DNA of 64,000 nt from Blepharisma stoltei (lineage: Eukaryota; Ciliophora; Heterotrichea; Heterotrichida; Blepharismidae): NCBI GenBank assembly GCA_914767885.1, contig CAJZBQ010000030.1, positions 310,001-374,000 of the forward strand, read 5' to 3'. The stretch's first letter is position 1; each line of letters begins with the position of its first letter. A program made the translations under genes and the position numbers. Below, piece after piece: positions 45,752 through 55,667 of this stretch. The notes under the pieces were generated by a model. The model saw nothing but the letters and a program-made list of their open reading frames with translations, was not told where the DNA came from and did not search any database.

Positions 45752-48663
45752 ATGGTAAAGTCTGCACTTATCAGTCGTCACATAGTAAGCTACAAATCAA
45801 GACACCCTCTCTACGGTATAATTCTTATAGAAAACGAAGAAATTAGTGATGTTATTATCGTGGATGACAATATTCCAGCCTCTGCTTTATTTTCAAAATT
45901 TCGAGAATGAAACCCAATCAATTACGAAAATTATTATATCTCCCCTGGGATTATTGAAATTGGTGTGAGACCTGAGTGAGAAACCTACGTGAACATCACT
46001 AAAATGGCTGCATCAGGTGGAGTCACTTTACTATTAGAAGAAAAATCCATACACACAGAAATCACAAATCCAATTGACGAATTATATTGCGATATCGGCT
46101 TAATCAAAAGAATTGACTCTAACAATTTAGAGGACATAAAAAAGCTTAAAAAATCTAGCGCTTTTGCTTTTAAAGGATATTTATACCCACCTAGTAACAA
46201 AGTTGCTTCATTGCCGAATGACTTGCCATGACTTTTATCTAAGGTTAGAGATACAGGGAAGCCTTTGATTATTGATCCATCAATACCTCAAGGGAGAATG
46301 CTGCATATGGCATCACCATGCCGACATATGAATTTAGAAGAAAGAATTGCAGCTGATATTAACGATGACCCCCCCTCAATCTTCATGTCTATTGCAACAA
46401 AAATGCAATTTTTTAATATAAAATTTTATATAAAAAAAATAATAATTTTCATGTCTCTTGCAACAATTTAATACATTAAAATAGCGACACGTGCCAACCT
46501 GCCCTCTTGGCGCAGCAGTCCAGACCTTATGGCTACAGCGAACTTGGACGGACTCCGAGCCGAGAATCAGACTCAGGCTCAAGAAGTGTGTATCCGGGTA
46601 GGTTTTGGCTACTTTCCTGTGTTTGGAAATGGAGGTGCTCAACAACGTCCTTTTGGATCCGAGGACCCATGGGTATTCCTCTAACGAGAAACTGAGGTTT
46701 CAGCCCAGGCAACAGGGGAACAGTCTTTTTTTCCTGTAGCTGTCGAAGAAAGGCACTTTGACACCCAATAGACTACAAGAGCTGATCCTTGGAGTCAAGC
46801 TACTCCAATCGCCCGTAGCAGGGCGCAGAAATCCATAAGCCGCCCACTCAAGACTGAACTCCCAAGGCAAGGAGGAGACAGAAGGTGCCGGAAGGGCACT
46901 CGTAAGAGGGATAGATCCTATGGGCTGGAGAGTCGAAAAGCAGTATGACCTTCCGTACGGGAGATCTTTAATGGCTGCGTCATCAATATGGCTAGCGCCT
47001 GTCTGTAATAATCTTAATCCTAATCCTCTTGCAACAAATTTTCGATACGCATCTTAAAATTTTCCGTACTTTTTAGCTAGATAAGTTTAATAAAATGGCG
47101 AGCGATGACAATAGCCGTCCAAAACTCGATGAAAGGTCATGACAGACCTACAGTAGAGCTGTTTTATGGTTTTTTTGAGAAACTCACTTAGAGAAAAATG
47201 CATTAATTTTTTTTTACAAAAATGTTGTGTTGCAGTAGGCATGAAGATTTTTTCGAAAAATTTTTGTTGCAATAGACATGAAGATTGAGGGGGGGGTCAT
47301 CGTTACAAAGGATATGGAATTTTCAGCAGCCGCTTTTCCTGAATCAATCTATCCAGACGAAGAAGGCTCTCCTAACGAAGAGCCTGTTAGATGGAACTTA
47401 AACAGAACCAGATCAGGAATTCCCACCTTTTCTTCATCTAGAAATTCCTCAAAAATTGCAGAGCCACTTCGAATTAGCAATAAATTCGACTTAAATAATC
47501 ATATGCCTGACATCGAAGAAGAAGACACAATGAGAAGTCGAGGAAGAACCATTATGAGAGACATCAAAAAACGTCGACAAAGCAGTTATCATGACATTTA
47601 TGAAGATCTAGACTATAGAATCAAGGTCATTGAATCTGATATACAAGCCATCAGCAAAGCAGAAATAACTACATATCAGACTGCAGGCTCCACTGTGTAT
47701 TCAAAGCAATTACCTAGAAGAAGAAGTTCGTCGTTTTCGGACTTTTCATTTAGAGAGTTTTTGCAAGCTGTTCCACAAGAAGAAGCGGCTCAGCCAGCTC
47801 CTCCTATGAGTTCTATACAAAAGAGGCTAAAAGGGAAAAGACCAATGCCATTAAACACACACATGGAAGTCACTATCCAAAAAGATCGAATTTATCTAAA
47901 CCATGTAGCAAATATTCCTGACAAATGGGAGCTAAAAGGTGTTAAAAAGATCCTTGAAGTTTTACAAGCAGAAAGCTGCAAAGTCCATATTTGCAATTTA
48001 TCGTCAGCTGCTGCAGTTAATAAAATTCGTCAAAATAAGTCTACAAACGAATCAACTGTGACTTGTGACACTTGTCCTCACTATATGTCCTTTAGTGATA
48101 AAGATATACAAGACGGGGATACTAGGTTTAAAGACTACCCTCCTATCAGAAATCAGGCTAACTGCAATTTACTATGGGAGCTGCTGAAGCTCAAGGGCAT
48201 TGATATCATATCATCACATCATGCTTCTATACCCAGCGAATACAAAAATCTGGACAATGGAAGCTTCAGAAAAGCTTTAAGTGGTATAAATGGCTTAGGT
48301 TTTTCAATGCAAATTGTATGAACAGCTTTGAGCTCAGTCAATGCAAATGATTCATTAAAAGAACATTACATAGTAAGGCTCGCTAAATGATTTTCAATGC
48401 ACCCAGCCAAATTATTAGGAATCGAAAGCAAGCGAGGTAGCATAGAAAGAGGCAAATATGCTGATTTAATAATATGAAACCCTTATCAATCGATTTCCTG
48501 CCATACTTATTCTGCTATGAAAGAAAGCTGCATTTATGAAGGGCGAGAATTGATGGGACAAGTTATTAAGGTGCTAGTCAGAGGAATGGAGGTATTTGAT
48601 AACGGAAATTTCCAAGCTTATGGGGAATATTTAAAACAAAATACAATAATTAAAGATTTTTAA
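45752..48663 (+). CDS. Allantoinase/dihydropyrimidinase-like pseudoenzyme (one large IES)
   Basis: 655 residues after removing 944 bp between TTA 46359 and 47303 (2912 minus 944 is 1968). The fold is that of the cyclic amidohydrolases nearest allantoinase: YPPIRNQANCNLLWELL, ISSHHASIP, FRKALSGINGLGFSMQIVWTAL, and RGSIERGKYADLIIW. Metal ligands of the active family are not there: the HxH after strand 1 is GVRPEW, the histidine of VHxxHLS is asparagine (VHICNLSSAAAV), and the DHSP aspartate is histidine. A roughly 140-residue Ser/Arg-rich insert (about 240-380) is unusual. Compare CRMPs, non-enzymatic relatives that bind cytoskeleton; a structural role here is inference. The frame is open upstream of the chosen ATG. 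Confidence 0.85.
46359..47305 (+). mobile_element. Family 3 MITE acting as IES, carrying a retroelement
   Basis: TTA at both ends; tips AACGATGACCCCCCC and its inverse. Two copies of CTTCATGTCTATTGCAACAA-like motif at each end (left: 46380 and 46450; right: near 47225 and 47262, inverted). Without the inserted unit at 46467-47025 it would be about 373 bp, close to family 2 in size. Removal restores RIAADITKDMEF. Confidence 0.88.
46467..47025 (+). mobile_element. Short retroelement inside the family 3 MITE
   Basis: 559 bp of higher G+C between CTCTTGCAACAA duplications (46455-46466; 47026-47037). 5' head ATACATTAAAATAGCG and a GTGCCAACCTGCCCTCTT block shared with the element at 61645; 3' tail GTAATAATCTTAATCCTAATC. 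No intact reading frame. Confidence 0.78.
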
Positions 48664-49946
48664 GTTTTTCTTCAAAAGCTTGCATACGCGTTTCTATTAA
48701 ATTTTTGTTGGAATGAATGGATTTTAGCTTGGATTTTATGTCTTCTAACTCCCCCCCCCCCTCCGTGAGCGAACAAAACCATTAGAAAAATCGCCATTTT
48801 TTGACCAAAAACCCACCCTCCGTGAGTGAACAAAAATTTTTTTAATAGAAAAAATTTTAATGGAAAAAAATTTTGATATATAAGTGATAATTAGTATAAT
48901 GAAATCTAGAGCTAATTCTGTTTAATTTTAAACAAATTGCGTTTTTAAAACATAAATTTTGCAAATTAAATTAATATTTGCTTCCCAATTTTTGCAAATT
49001 AGGATTTTTTTTAAATTTCGAAAAAAATATTTTTTATAAAATTTATATATAAATTTTTTTTAAAAAAAAAAAATTAACCCCCCTCCGTGAGCGAACAAAA
49101 TTTTTTTGTTCGCTCACGAGGGGGGGGGGGGAGTAAGCTGTTTTTAACATTTGAGTTAGATTTTGAGTGAGGAGAAGATTGGTAGAATGTAGGAGGAGTA
49201 GTTGAAATCATGTTTCTAGGAGATCCTGGGGTACTCATAGAGTTACGAAGCGACCTTGGAGATGCTGTAGATTGAGTTAGAGAATATTTATTGGCAAGAT
49301 GACGATTTTCTTTTATAAATGCATTTAATTCGTCATTTTCTTGCTGAAGTGTAGAGAGTTTGTATTGGTAGCTTGTTATTGATGGAATTAAATCATCAAG
49401 TTTTCTTGTTGCTTCCCTCAGCTGTTTTTGCAAATTTTGATTGGAGTCTCTATAGCTTGCAATTTCTTGTAAAAATTTGGTTTTTTCTCTTTCAAGACTC
49501 TCAACATCACTCATCATTTTTTCTTCTCTTTCCTGCATTTCTCCAATCTGCGCTACATAATTTTCTTCAGTTTTCTTATTTTTTATTCATTCACCTTTAA
49601 TTTGATCATAATCTTCAGCCATTTCTTGGATTTTTCTTTCCAAAATCCTTACTTGGTCTCTTAATTCTTCTTCAGATTTAATTTTCTCTTTGATTTCATT
49701 TTCAAAATAAAATCTCTTACCTCTTTCGTTTTCTGATGTGTATTCTGCGCTTTTAACAATTTTATTTCTTTGCTCCAGTTCTTTTAAAAGTTCTGTGTTT
49801 TTGATTTCAATGTCTCTTAATCTTTCAACTTCTCTTTCAGCATTTTTTCTCATTTCTTGTTCTATAAGAAAATCTTGTTTGAGCAATTCGTATCTTTTTT
49901 GGAAATTATCAAATTCATTAGGAGTGTTTCTATAATCATGGTCCAT
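48650..49946 (-). CDS. Coiled-coil protein with Ser-rich segment, one IES
   Basis: 302 residues after removing 388 bp between TAA copies (48746 and 49134): 1297 minus 388 is 909 nt. Residues 5-185 are coiled coil; 190-260 are Ser/Pro-rich (STPGSPRNMISTTPPTF); the end, restored beyond the IES, is helical again (NVKNSLEDIKSKLKSIHSNK). No family named. The stop overlaps the end of the allantoinase-like gene on the other strand by 14 bp. Confidence 0.82.
48746..49136 (+). mobile_element. Family 2 MITE acting as IES in a coiled-coil gene
   Basis: TAA at 48746-48748 and 49134-49136 (TTA in gene sense). Double motif left, hairpin right; one hairpin arm has lost a base pair (CTCACGAGGGG). Nearly identical in its interior to the copies at 14757 (inverted) and 54862. 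Confidence 0.92.
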
Positions 49947-49974
49947 TTTATTGTATTAAAAAATTTTTTTTTTA

Positions 49975-51225
49975 TTATATAATTGATACTTTTGTAAAAT
50001 TATAATCATTTGATAAATTATTTCTCGAAGATTTTAAAGGCAATGAAAAGCAGCGGTCTGAGTCTAATGGAGTTGCTGACTGTGATCGATATACAATAGG
50101 TGTAATTGATCTATTATCAAAGCTTACATCAATAGACTCAAAATTGCTTCTATCATTTCCAATTGCAATTACAAAAGACCCTCCACATTTTATATGCTTA
50201 ATTTTCCTTCCTTGAATGCCTCGTACTTGAGTCAAGCTCGATCTACTTCTATAATCCCCTACCCCCAATTCTCCATGATTATTATCACCCCAACTTCACA
50301 TCGTATTCCTATTATCCCTACACACCCCGTAGCATCCAGAAATATCAAAATCCACAATTTCACTATAAAAATCGATTTTTTCCGGTACCAAAAATTCCCC
50401 AAAAACCCCACTTCCTCATATATACAACTCATTTCTTTCTGACAATCCTGCGGAAAATCTTCCACATGAAAGCTTTATTATACCTTCAAAATTCTCTATT
50501 TTTATTGGCTGAAGACTATTCTTTTTATTTCCTATTCCCAGCTGCCCAAAACAATTGCTGCCCATCATATAAACACTTCCATTTTGTGTTAAAATTCCTG
50601 TATGCGAATATCCAGCTGAAGCATTTTTAATATCCTCATAAAATGATATAGGAACAGGAAATAATTCATTATGTGTACTTCCAGTTCCTAGCTGCCCAGA
50701 TTCATTAGCTCCACACATAAAAAGTCGTTTACATTTAGAATCCTCTTCAAATACAATTATTGCAGTATGCTGATACCCACAGCTTATATATATTGCAGCA
50801 CCAGTTAAGCGCACTTGATTAGGGAAGTATCGATTTTGTTTGTCACCAAGACCTAATTGCCCAAATTTTCCAAAACCCCATGTATACAGTTCACCATCGT
50901 CAGTTAGAGCAGCAGAAAGTTTTCCTCCAAAAGAAATTTTTATTGTCTTTTTATTTGATAAGGACTCTACTAAACAAGGTGACTGGAAAAAATGCTTAGC
51001 TTTTGTTCCGATGCCAAGTTGACCTCATGAGTTATTTCCCATTGTATAGATTAAGCCATTATTAGCAATAAATCCAGCATGCTCATCACCACATGCAAGC
51101 TCTTTTACTATAACTCCAAAGCTACAATTTATAGGAGAAACATGCTTGTTTTCTTGAGAATCTGGGCCGAGGCCAAGCTGCCCGTAATGGTTTGACCCCC
51201 AAACGTAAATTTCTGAGAATTCCAT
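49975..51225 (-). CDS. RCC1-repeat (beta-propeller) protein
   Basis: 416 residues in one frame with several TGA (Trp) codons. Six or more RCC1 repeats with the GxxxxGQLGxG signature: WGSNHYGQLGLG, MGNNSWGQLGIG, WGFGKFGQLGLG, CGANESGQLGTG, MGSNCFGQLGIG, WGDNNHGELGVG. This makes a seven-bladed propeller, as in Ran exchange factor RCC1 and many regulators. No partner domain is attached; the last 60 residues are Ser-rich. Exchange activity cannot be claimed. Confidence 0.93.
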
Positions 51226-51339
51226 TTAAATAATTTTCTGGTTAAATAAAAAATAAAATTTCATATATAGCTAAAATAAACATTGAAGTTTATTTGTTTA
51301 ATAATTTTATAATTGTGAGTCTATTATCCGTTAAATTAA

Positions 51340-51726
51340 TTAAGGCGAAGTCAATCTTGGAGCTCCTAATCCAACTCCTAACAAATTGCCTCCTACAACA
51401 GCGCCACTCTTTGGGCCTACAGTTTGTCTTGCACCAATCATTCTGGCAGCCTTTGGGTTTTCTGCTGTATAAATTGTCCCATTTTCGTCTTTTTGCTCTT
51501 CTAAATTGCTCAGAATATTTTCTGTTTTTTCAAGCTTACTATAATTATCAGTGACCTTAATATGAGCGTCAGCTAAATTTGTGCTCCAGTTGCTTTTAGA
51601 TTCGTGTTCTCTAACCCAATCTTCATCATGGATTTCCTCACCTTGAAATTTTCGTGCTTCTTTTCTTGCCCAATCTACAAGTCTTGGGATTGGCTGAGTT
51701 CCAGTTGCTGCAAATTTTGCGTTCAT
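51340..51726 (-). CDS. Small conserved-looking protein, unknown
   Basis: 128 residues, single exon, TGG used for Trp. Helical N-terminal half (RLVDWARKEARKFQGEEIHDEDW), a coiled-coil segment (KVTDNYSKLEKTENILSNLEEQ), and a glycine-rich tail (GAVVGGNLLGVGLGAP). No family recognised. It lies 20 bp downstream of the SDR start side on the same strand (SDR stop at 51747). Confidence 0.7.
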   Translation of the reverse strand: MNAKFAATGTQPIPRLVDWARKEARKFQGEEIHDEDWVREHESKSNWSTNLADAHIKVTDNYSKLEKTENILSNLEEQKDENGTIYTAENPKAARMIGARQTVGPKSGAVVGGNLLGVGLGAPRLTSP

Positions 51727-51746
51727 TGTGATGGTGTCATGCCAAT

Positions 51747-52664
51747 TTAATAATAATTTTCTATTTTATTTGGACGAAAATAATAAAATAAAAAATATAA
51801 ATTAAATAAAATAAAATAAAATAAGCAATGCCAATCAATAGTTATTGATGAAGTTAAATTTTGACCTCCATCTACTTTCAAAATCTGTCCTGTGATATTA
51901 GCTGCTCTTTTTGAGCATAAAAAGATAATGGCTTTAACTATATCATCTGGATTCGCAACTTTTTTCATTGGGTTTGTTTTCATCATCCTGCTTTTTAAGA
52001 CACTAACTTCATGAGGTGTAAGTCCTGCGTATTTAAATAAATTCGTACAAGTGAATCCAGGAGCCACCGCATTTACTCTAACAGGAGCAAGTTCTAAAGC
52101 TAAGCATTTAGTTAGCATTTCAAGGCCTGATTTTGACATGCAGTTAGAAATCATACCTTGCTGGGGTCTATTTCCCCATTCACATGATAAATTTACAATG
52201 CAACCCCTGCTTTTTTCTAAAAAGCTTTGACACATATGGATAATGTGGTAGACAGCTCGCAAATTGATATCAATAATATAATCATGATCTTGAGGATATG
52301 TAGACTCTAAATCATTTTCAAAAATTATTCCAGCTGCGTTAATAAGAATATCAAGGCCACCAAATGTTTCAACTGCACTTAAAACCATATCATATTGCTG
52401 ACGATCTATAGCAAGATCACATTGAATTGCTACAGCTTGATTTGGAAATTGATGGCCTATTTTTTCTAATTCTTCTAGATCACGGCCTATTAATGCGACT
52501 CTAGCACCTTGATTTAAAAGTCATATTGCACAAGCTTTGCCTATTCCTGATGAAGCACCTGTAATCAAGACTCTTTTGAGTGCAAAATAACGTTTCTGGA
52601 TAGCATTTTGAGCTACTTGTATGCCCAAAGCTTGAAATCCGGTCCATAGTTGTGGGCTGCTCAT
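51747..52664 (-). CDS. Short-chain dehydrogenase/reductase
   Basis: 305 residues. Rossmann motif TGASSGIGKACA (about 35-46), NAAG (NNAG-type), an SDR catalytic region with S/Y/K positions modified: the tyrosine of YxxxK is replaced (SNCMSKSGLEM; C at the usual Tyr place). The PG...T segment and GQILKVDGGQN tail motif are kept. It is therefore NAD(P)-binding by fold, but catalysis may be altered. The last 30 residues are an AT-driven hydrophobic stretch (WHCLFYFILFNLYFLFYYF) that could be a membrane anchor or a read-through of a TTTTA repeat. One Trp is TGA near the cofactor site. Confidence 0.85.
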
Positions 52665-53174
52665 CTTATTTAATTGTTTATATTTAAAACGGATTAGATG
52701 GTAGACAAAAAGTCTGAATAAAAATCTCTTTTCAATGTATGAAAAATAAAAATTATTATTTTACTATCAGAAATAAATTCAAAATTTATTCAATCAATTT
52801 ACTTGATTTTATAAAGAGTCCAATAATTCAGATATTTAGAATTTTTTAGTGTGGAAGAATCCCAAACAATAATTTTTCAATCTTATTCTACTATTTAAAT
52901 CAGATTCCATTAAATATTATGTATAGCTTTCTAATAAACCAAAATCATCTTCAAATTTCAATTTAATTTTTCTTGATATCTAAAATCAATATCTAATAAT
53001 AAAATCTTCTTTAATCTCCAGTATATTTCCCCAACTTTTTTATTTTCCTTTCTTTAACACTTTCTAACCTTCTCTATTCTATTTCCTTTCTCTAATTTTT
53101 TTATTTTTCGGGTTTTCCTTCAAATTTCATCTGCTGTCCTCTTATTGCAAGAAATAGAGTGGCTAAGAATAAAT
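52665..53174. other. Intergenic, nothing recognised
   Basis: About 510 bp between divergent SDR and RPS23 genes, presumably both promoters. The part just before RPS23 is pyrimidine-rich (CTTTCC, TTCTATTTCC), as often near ribosomal protein genes. Confidence 0.4.
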
Positions 53175-53606
53175 ATGGGTTCAGGAGAGCCAAAGGGTAT
53201 TCTAGCAGGCCGTAAGCTCAAAGTCCGCCGTATCAAGCAAAGATGGGCAGATAAATCTTACAAAAAATCCCACTTTAACTCAAAATACAAGAAACCATTC
53301 GCTGGCACTTCTCATGCTAAAGGAATTGTGGTTGAGAAACTTGGTATTGAATCCAAGCAGCCAAACTCTGCAGTCAGAAAGTGTGTGAGAGTTCTACTTA
53401 AGAAGAACGGCAAAAAAATCGCTGCTTTCGTGCCGAATGATGGCTGTCTTAACTTTATTGATGAAAATGACGAAGTACTTGTGGCAGGATTCGGAAGAAG
53501 TGGACATGCAGTCGGAGATATCCCTGGTGTTAGGTTCAAGGTTGTTAAAGTCAAAGGTGTGTCTTTATTAGCCTTGTACTTACACAAGAAAGAAAAGCCT
53601 CGGTAA
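53175..53606 (+). CDS. RPS23: 40S ribosomal protein S23 (uS12)
   Basis: 143 residues, family length. Start [15 protein letters not shown] chosen over an open upstream extension because it matches the family N-terminus. Diagnostic [13 protein letters not shown] (the hydroxylated-proline loop), [12 protein letters not shown], and [13 protein letters not shown] are present. It sits in the decoding centre of the small subunit. Single exon, no IES. Confidence 0.97.
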   Translation: MGSGEPKGILAGRKLKVRRIKQRWADKSYKKSHFNSKYKKPFAGTSHAKGIVVEKLGIESKQPNSAVRKCVRVLLKKNGKKIAAFVPNDGCLNFIDENDEVLVAGFGRSGHAVGDIPGVRFKVVKVKGVSLLALYLHKKEKPR

Positions 53607-54052
53607 TCTAAGGAGATATTTAGAAAATAATTAGTTGTCTTTAACGATATGGGATAGGATTTGAGTTGAAGATTGTGGTGTATTAGGCTGTTATGCTAGA
53701 ATTTGAGTTATAATTAAATGATTTTCACTATTTTCACTTCAAACAATGATATTTTTGAGCATGTTTTACCTTTTTATATCTATAATTAAAATACTTTTAA
53801 TTCTTTAAATCGGAATGATGTAACTATAAATAAAATATTAATTTAGTCAAAATAATTAAAGCAGTCATTATTTTTTACAAACGATTTTTTGTCGAAATTC
53901 CTAACAGTTCTTCATCAGTCACCTTTCCTCTTTTCTTATCCTTTTTATAAAATATTTAGTTAAAATTAATTATCCATTTTAATAGTTAAAGCTTATCCCA
54001 TTAATTTGAAAAATAAACTATTTTAATTGTAAGAGTTAAAAATAAGTTTCTC
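53607..54052. other. Intergenic, nothing recognised
   Basis: About 450 bp, AT-rich, between convergent RPS23 and the WLM gene. Confidence 0.4.
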
Positions 54053-54715
54053 TCATTCACGGCAGCTCGGTAATTGATGTTCTTCTCCCTTTGGGAAAAG
54101 TTTTAACGATCTTGCATAACAAAAAATATCTCTTAAAAACAGCATAAAATTTTTTCCATGATCCATATGTCTTAAATGGGCTAATTCATGGAAAATTACT
54201 GCCAAAAGTGTCGATTTATTATAAAATCTTGATGAATCATTTGGTGAATTTGGACTTCTGACGCGCAATTGAATATGATGAGCATATGATTTTGGTCCAT
54301 AAAATCTCAATGGGATTCTTGTCGTAACAGCTGCTTTTCCTCTAATTGGGTGATTTTCGCTTAAAGCAGCATAAAAGATTCCAAACTTTTTTAAAATTGG
54401 CTGGATATCTTGGTCAATTTCTTTGAGAATCCCTGCAACAGCATCCCTATGCAAGAGAGGAATTTTTTGCTTCTCTCTATTTTTGTATGAGGCAAAAGTA
54501 TCAAATGGTTGAGGATATTTTTCAGGTAGTTTATAGTATTTTAAACCGATTTTATTAGATTCTTCGTACGATAATTGCTTTTGAGCGGATAAAGATTTAG
54601 GCTTCGGAGTTCTTGACGTTAAATGGGCTTTTTTAGCAATAAGCGGAAGTCATGTGCTGGTTTTTATTGTGCTTTGTTGCAATGAAAGAGAAGATTTAGA
54701 TGGGCTTGCTTCCAT
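54053..54715 (-). CDS. WLM-domain (Wss1-like) metalloprotease
   Basis: 220 residues from the ATG at 54715; one TGA (Trp). Residues 1-75 are Lys/Ser-rich. The WLM domain follows with the zinc site VIFHELAHLRHMDHGKNF (HExxHxx..H), preceded by a beta region (IQLRVRSPN) and followed by FLRDIFCYARSLKLF. Wss1/SPRTN-type proteases cut DNA-protein crosslinks and SUMO-linked proteins, but only the WLM core is present: no PUB, SIM or SHP motif is obvious. Confidence 0.85.
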
Positions 54716-54861
54716 ATAAATATTTTCTTAATATACGATGTTTATTTTGTAATGGATAATTTAACTGTAACTCCTTTTAATTTTTGCAATATTAATATGA
54801 GATATAATAAAAATAAATCCAATAATTCCATTAAAATCAGATAGCCTATATATTAATTAGC

Positions 54862-55262
54862 TTACTCCCCCCCCCCCCCTCCGTGAGCGAACAAAACCAT
54901 TAGAAAAATCGCCATTTTTTGACCAAAAACCCACCCTCCGTGAGTGAACAAAAAAATTTTTTTAATAGAAAAAATTTTAATGGAAAAAATTTTTTGATAT
55001 ATAAGTGATAATTAGTATAATGAAATCTAGAGCTAATTCTGTTTAATTTTAAACAAATTGCGTTTTAAAACATAAATTTTGCAAATTAAATTAATATTTG
55101 CTTCCCAATTTTTGCAAATTAGGATTTTTTTAAAATTTCGAAAAAAATATTTTTTTATAAAAATTTATATATATAAATTTTTTTTAAAAAAAAAAAATTA
55201 ACCCCCCTCCGTGAGCGAACAAAATTTTTTTGTTCGCTCACGGAGGGGGGGGGGGGGAGTTA
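54862..55262 (+). mobile_element. Family 2 MITE, intergenic
   Basis: TTA at 54862-54864 and 55260-55262, 398 bp. Long C and G runs (12-13) at the tips. Double motif left, perfect 18-bp hairpin right. The remaining 55263-55667 is AT-rich with nothing recognised. Confidence 0.92.
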
Positions 55263-55667
55263 GTAAAGTAAAACGATTTATTGATAACATCGTAAATTTA
55301 GACATAAAAATTTTATTTATTAGTTGATTTATTCCTTAAAGAAGTTCTGTGTATTTATTCGACAATCATTTGCAGCTTTAAACAAAAAAACATTGAAAGC
55401 AGCGCTTGCAATGTTGGTACCTTAGCTTGTCAGCTTTTATAAAATCTGTTTGCTTTACGATTTAAGGCAACTATAATAATGTTTGCCAGCAAGGAAATAA
55501 AAATTTTAGAATCGGCAGGATTCCTTACTGAGCATTGTTTCGTATAATTATAGATCACAAAAAACTATAAATTTAATATGATAAACTTCTTTCATATCTT
55601 AATAGCATTTATAGCAACCAGTGATAATAATGACACATCGTTAGAGCAAAATTATTAAAATTTCAGG

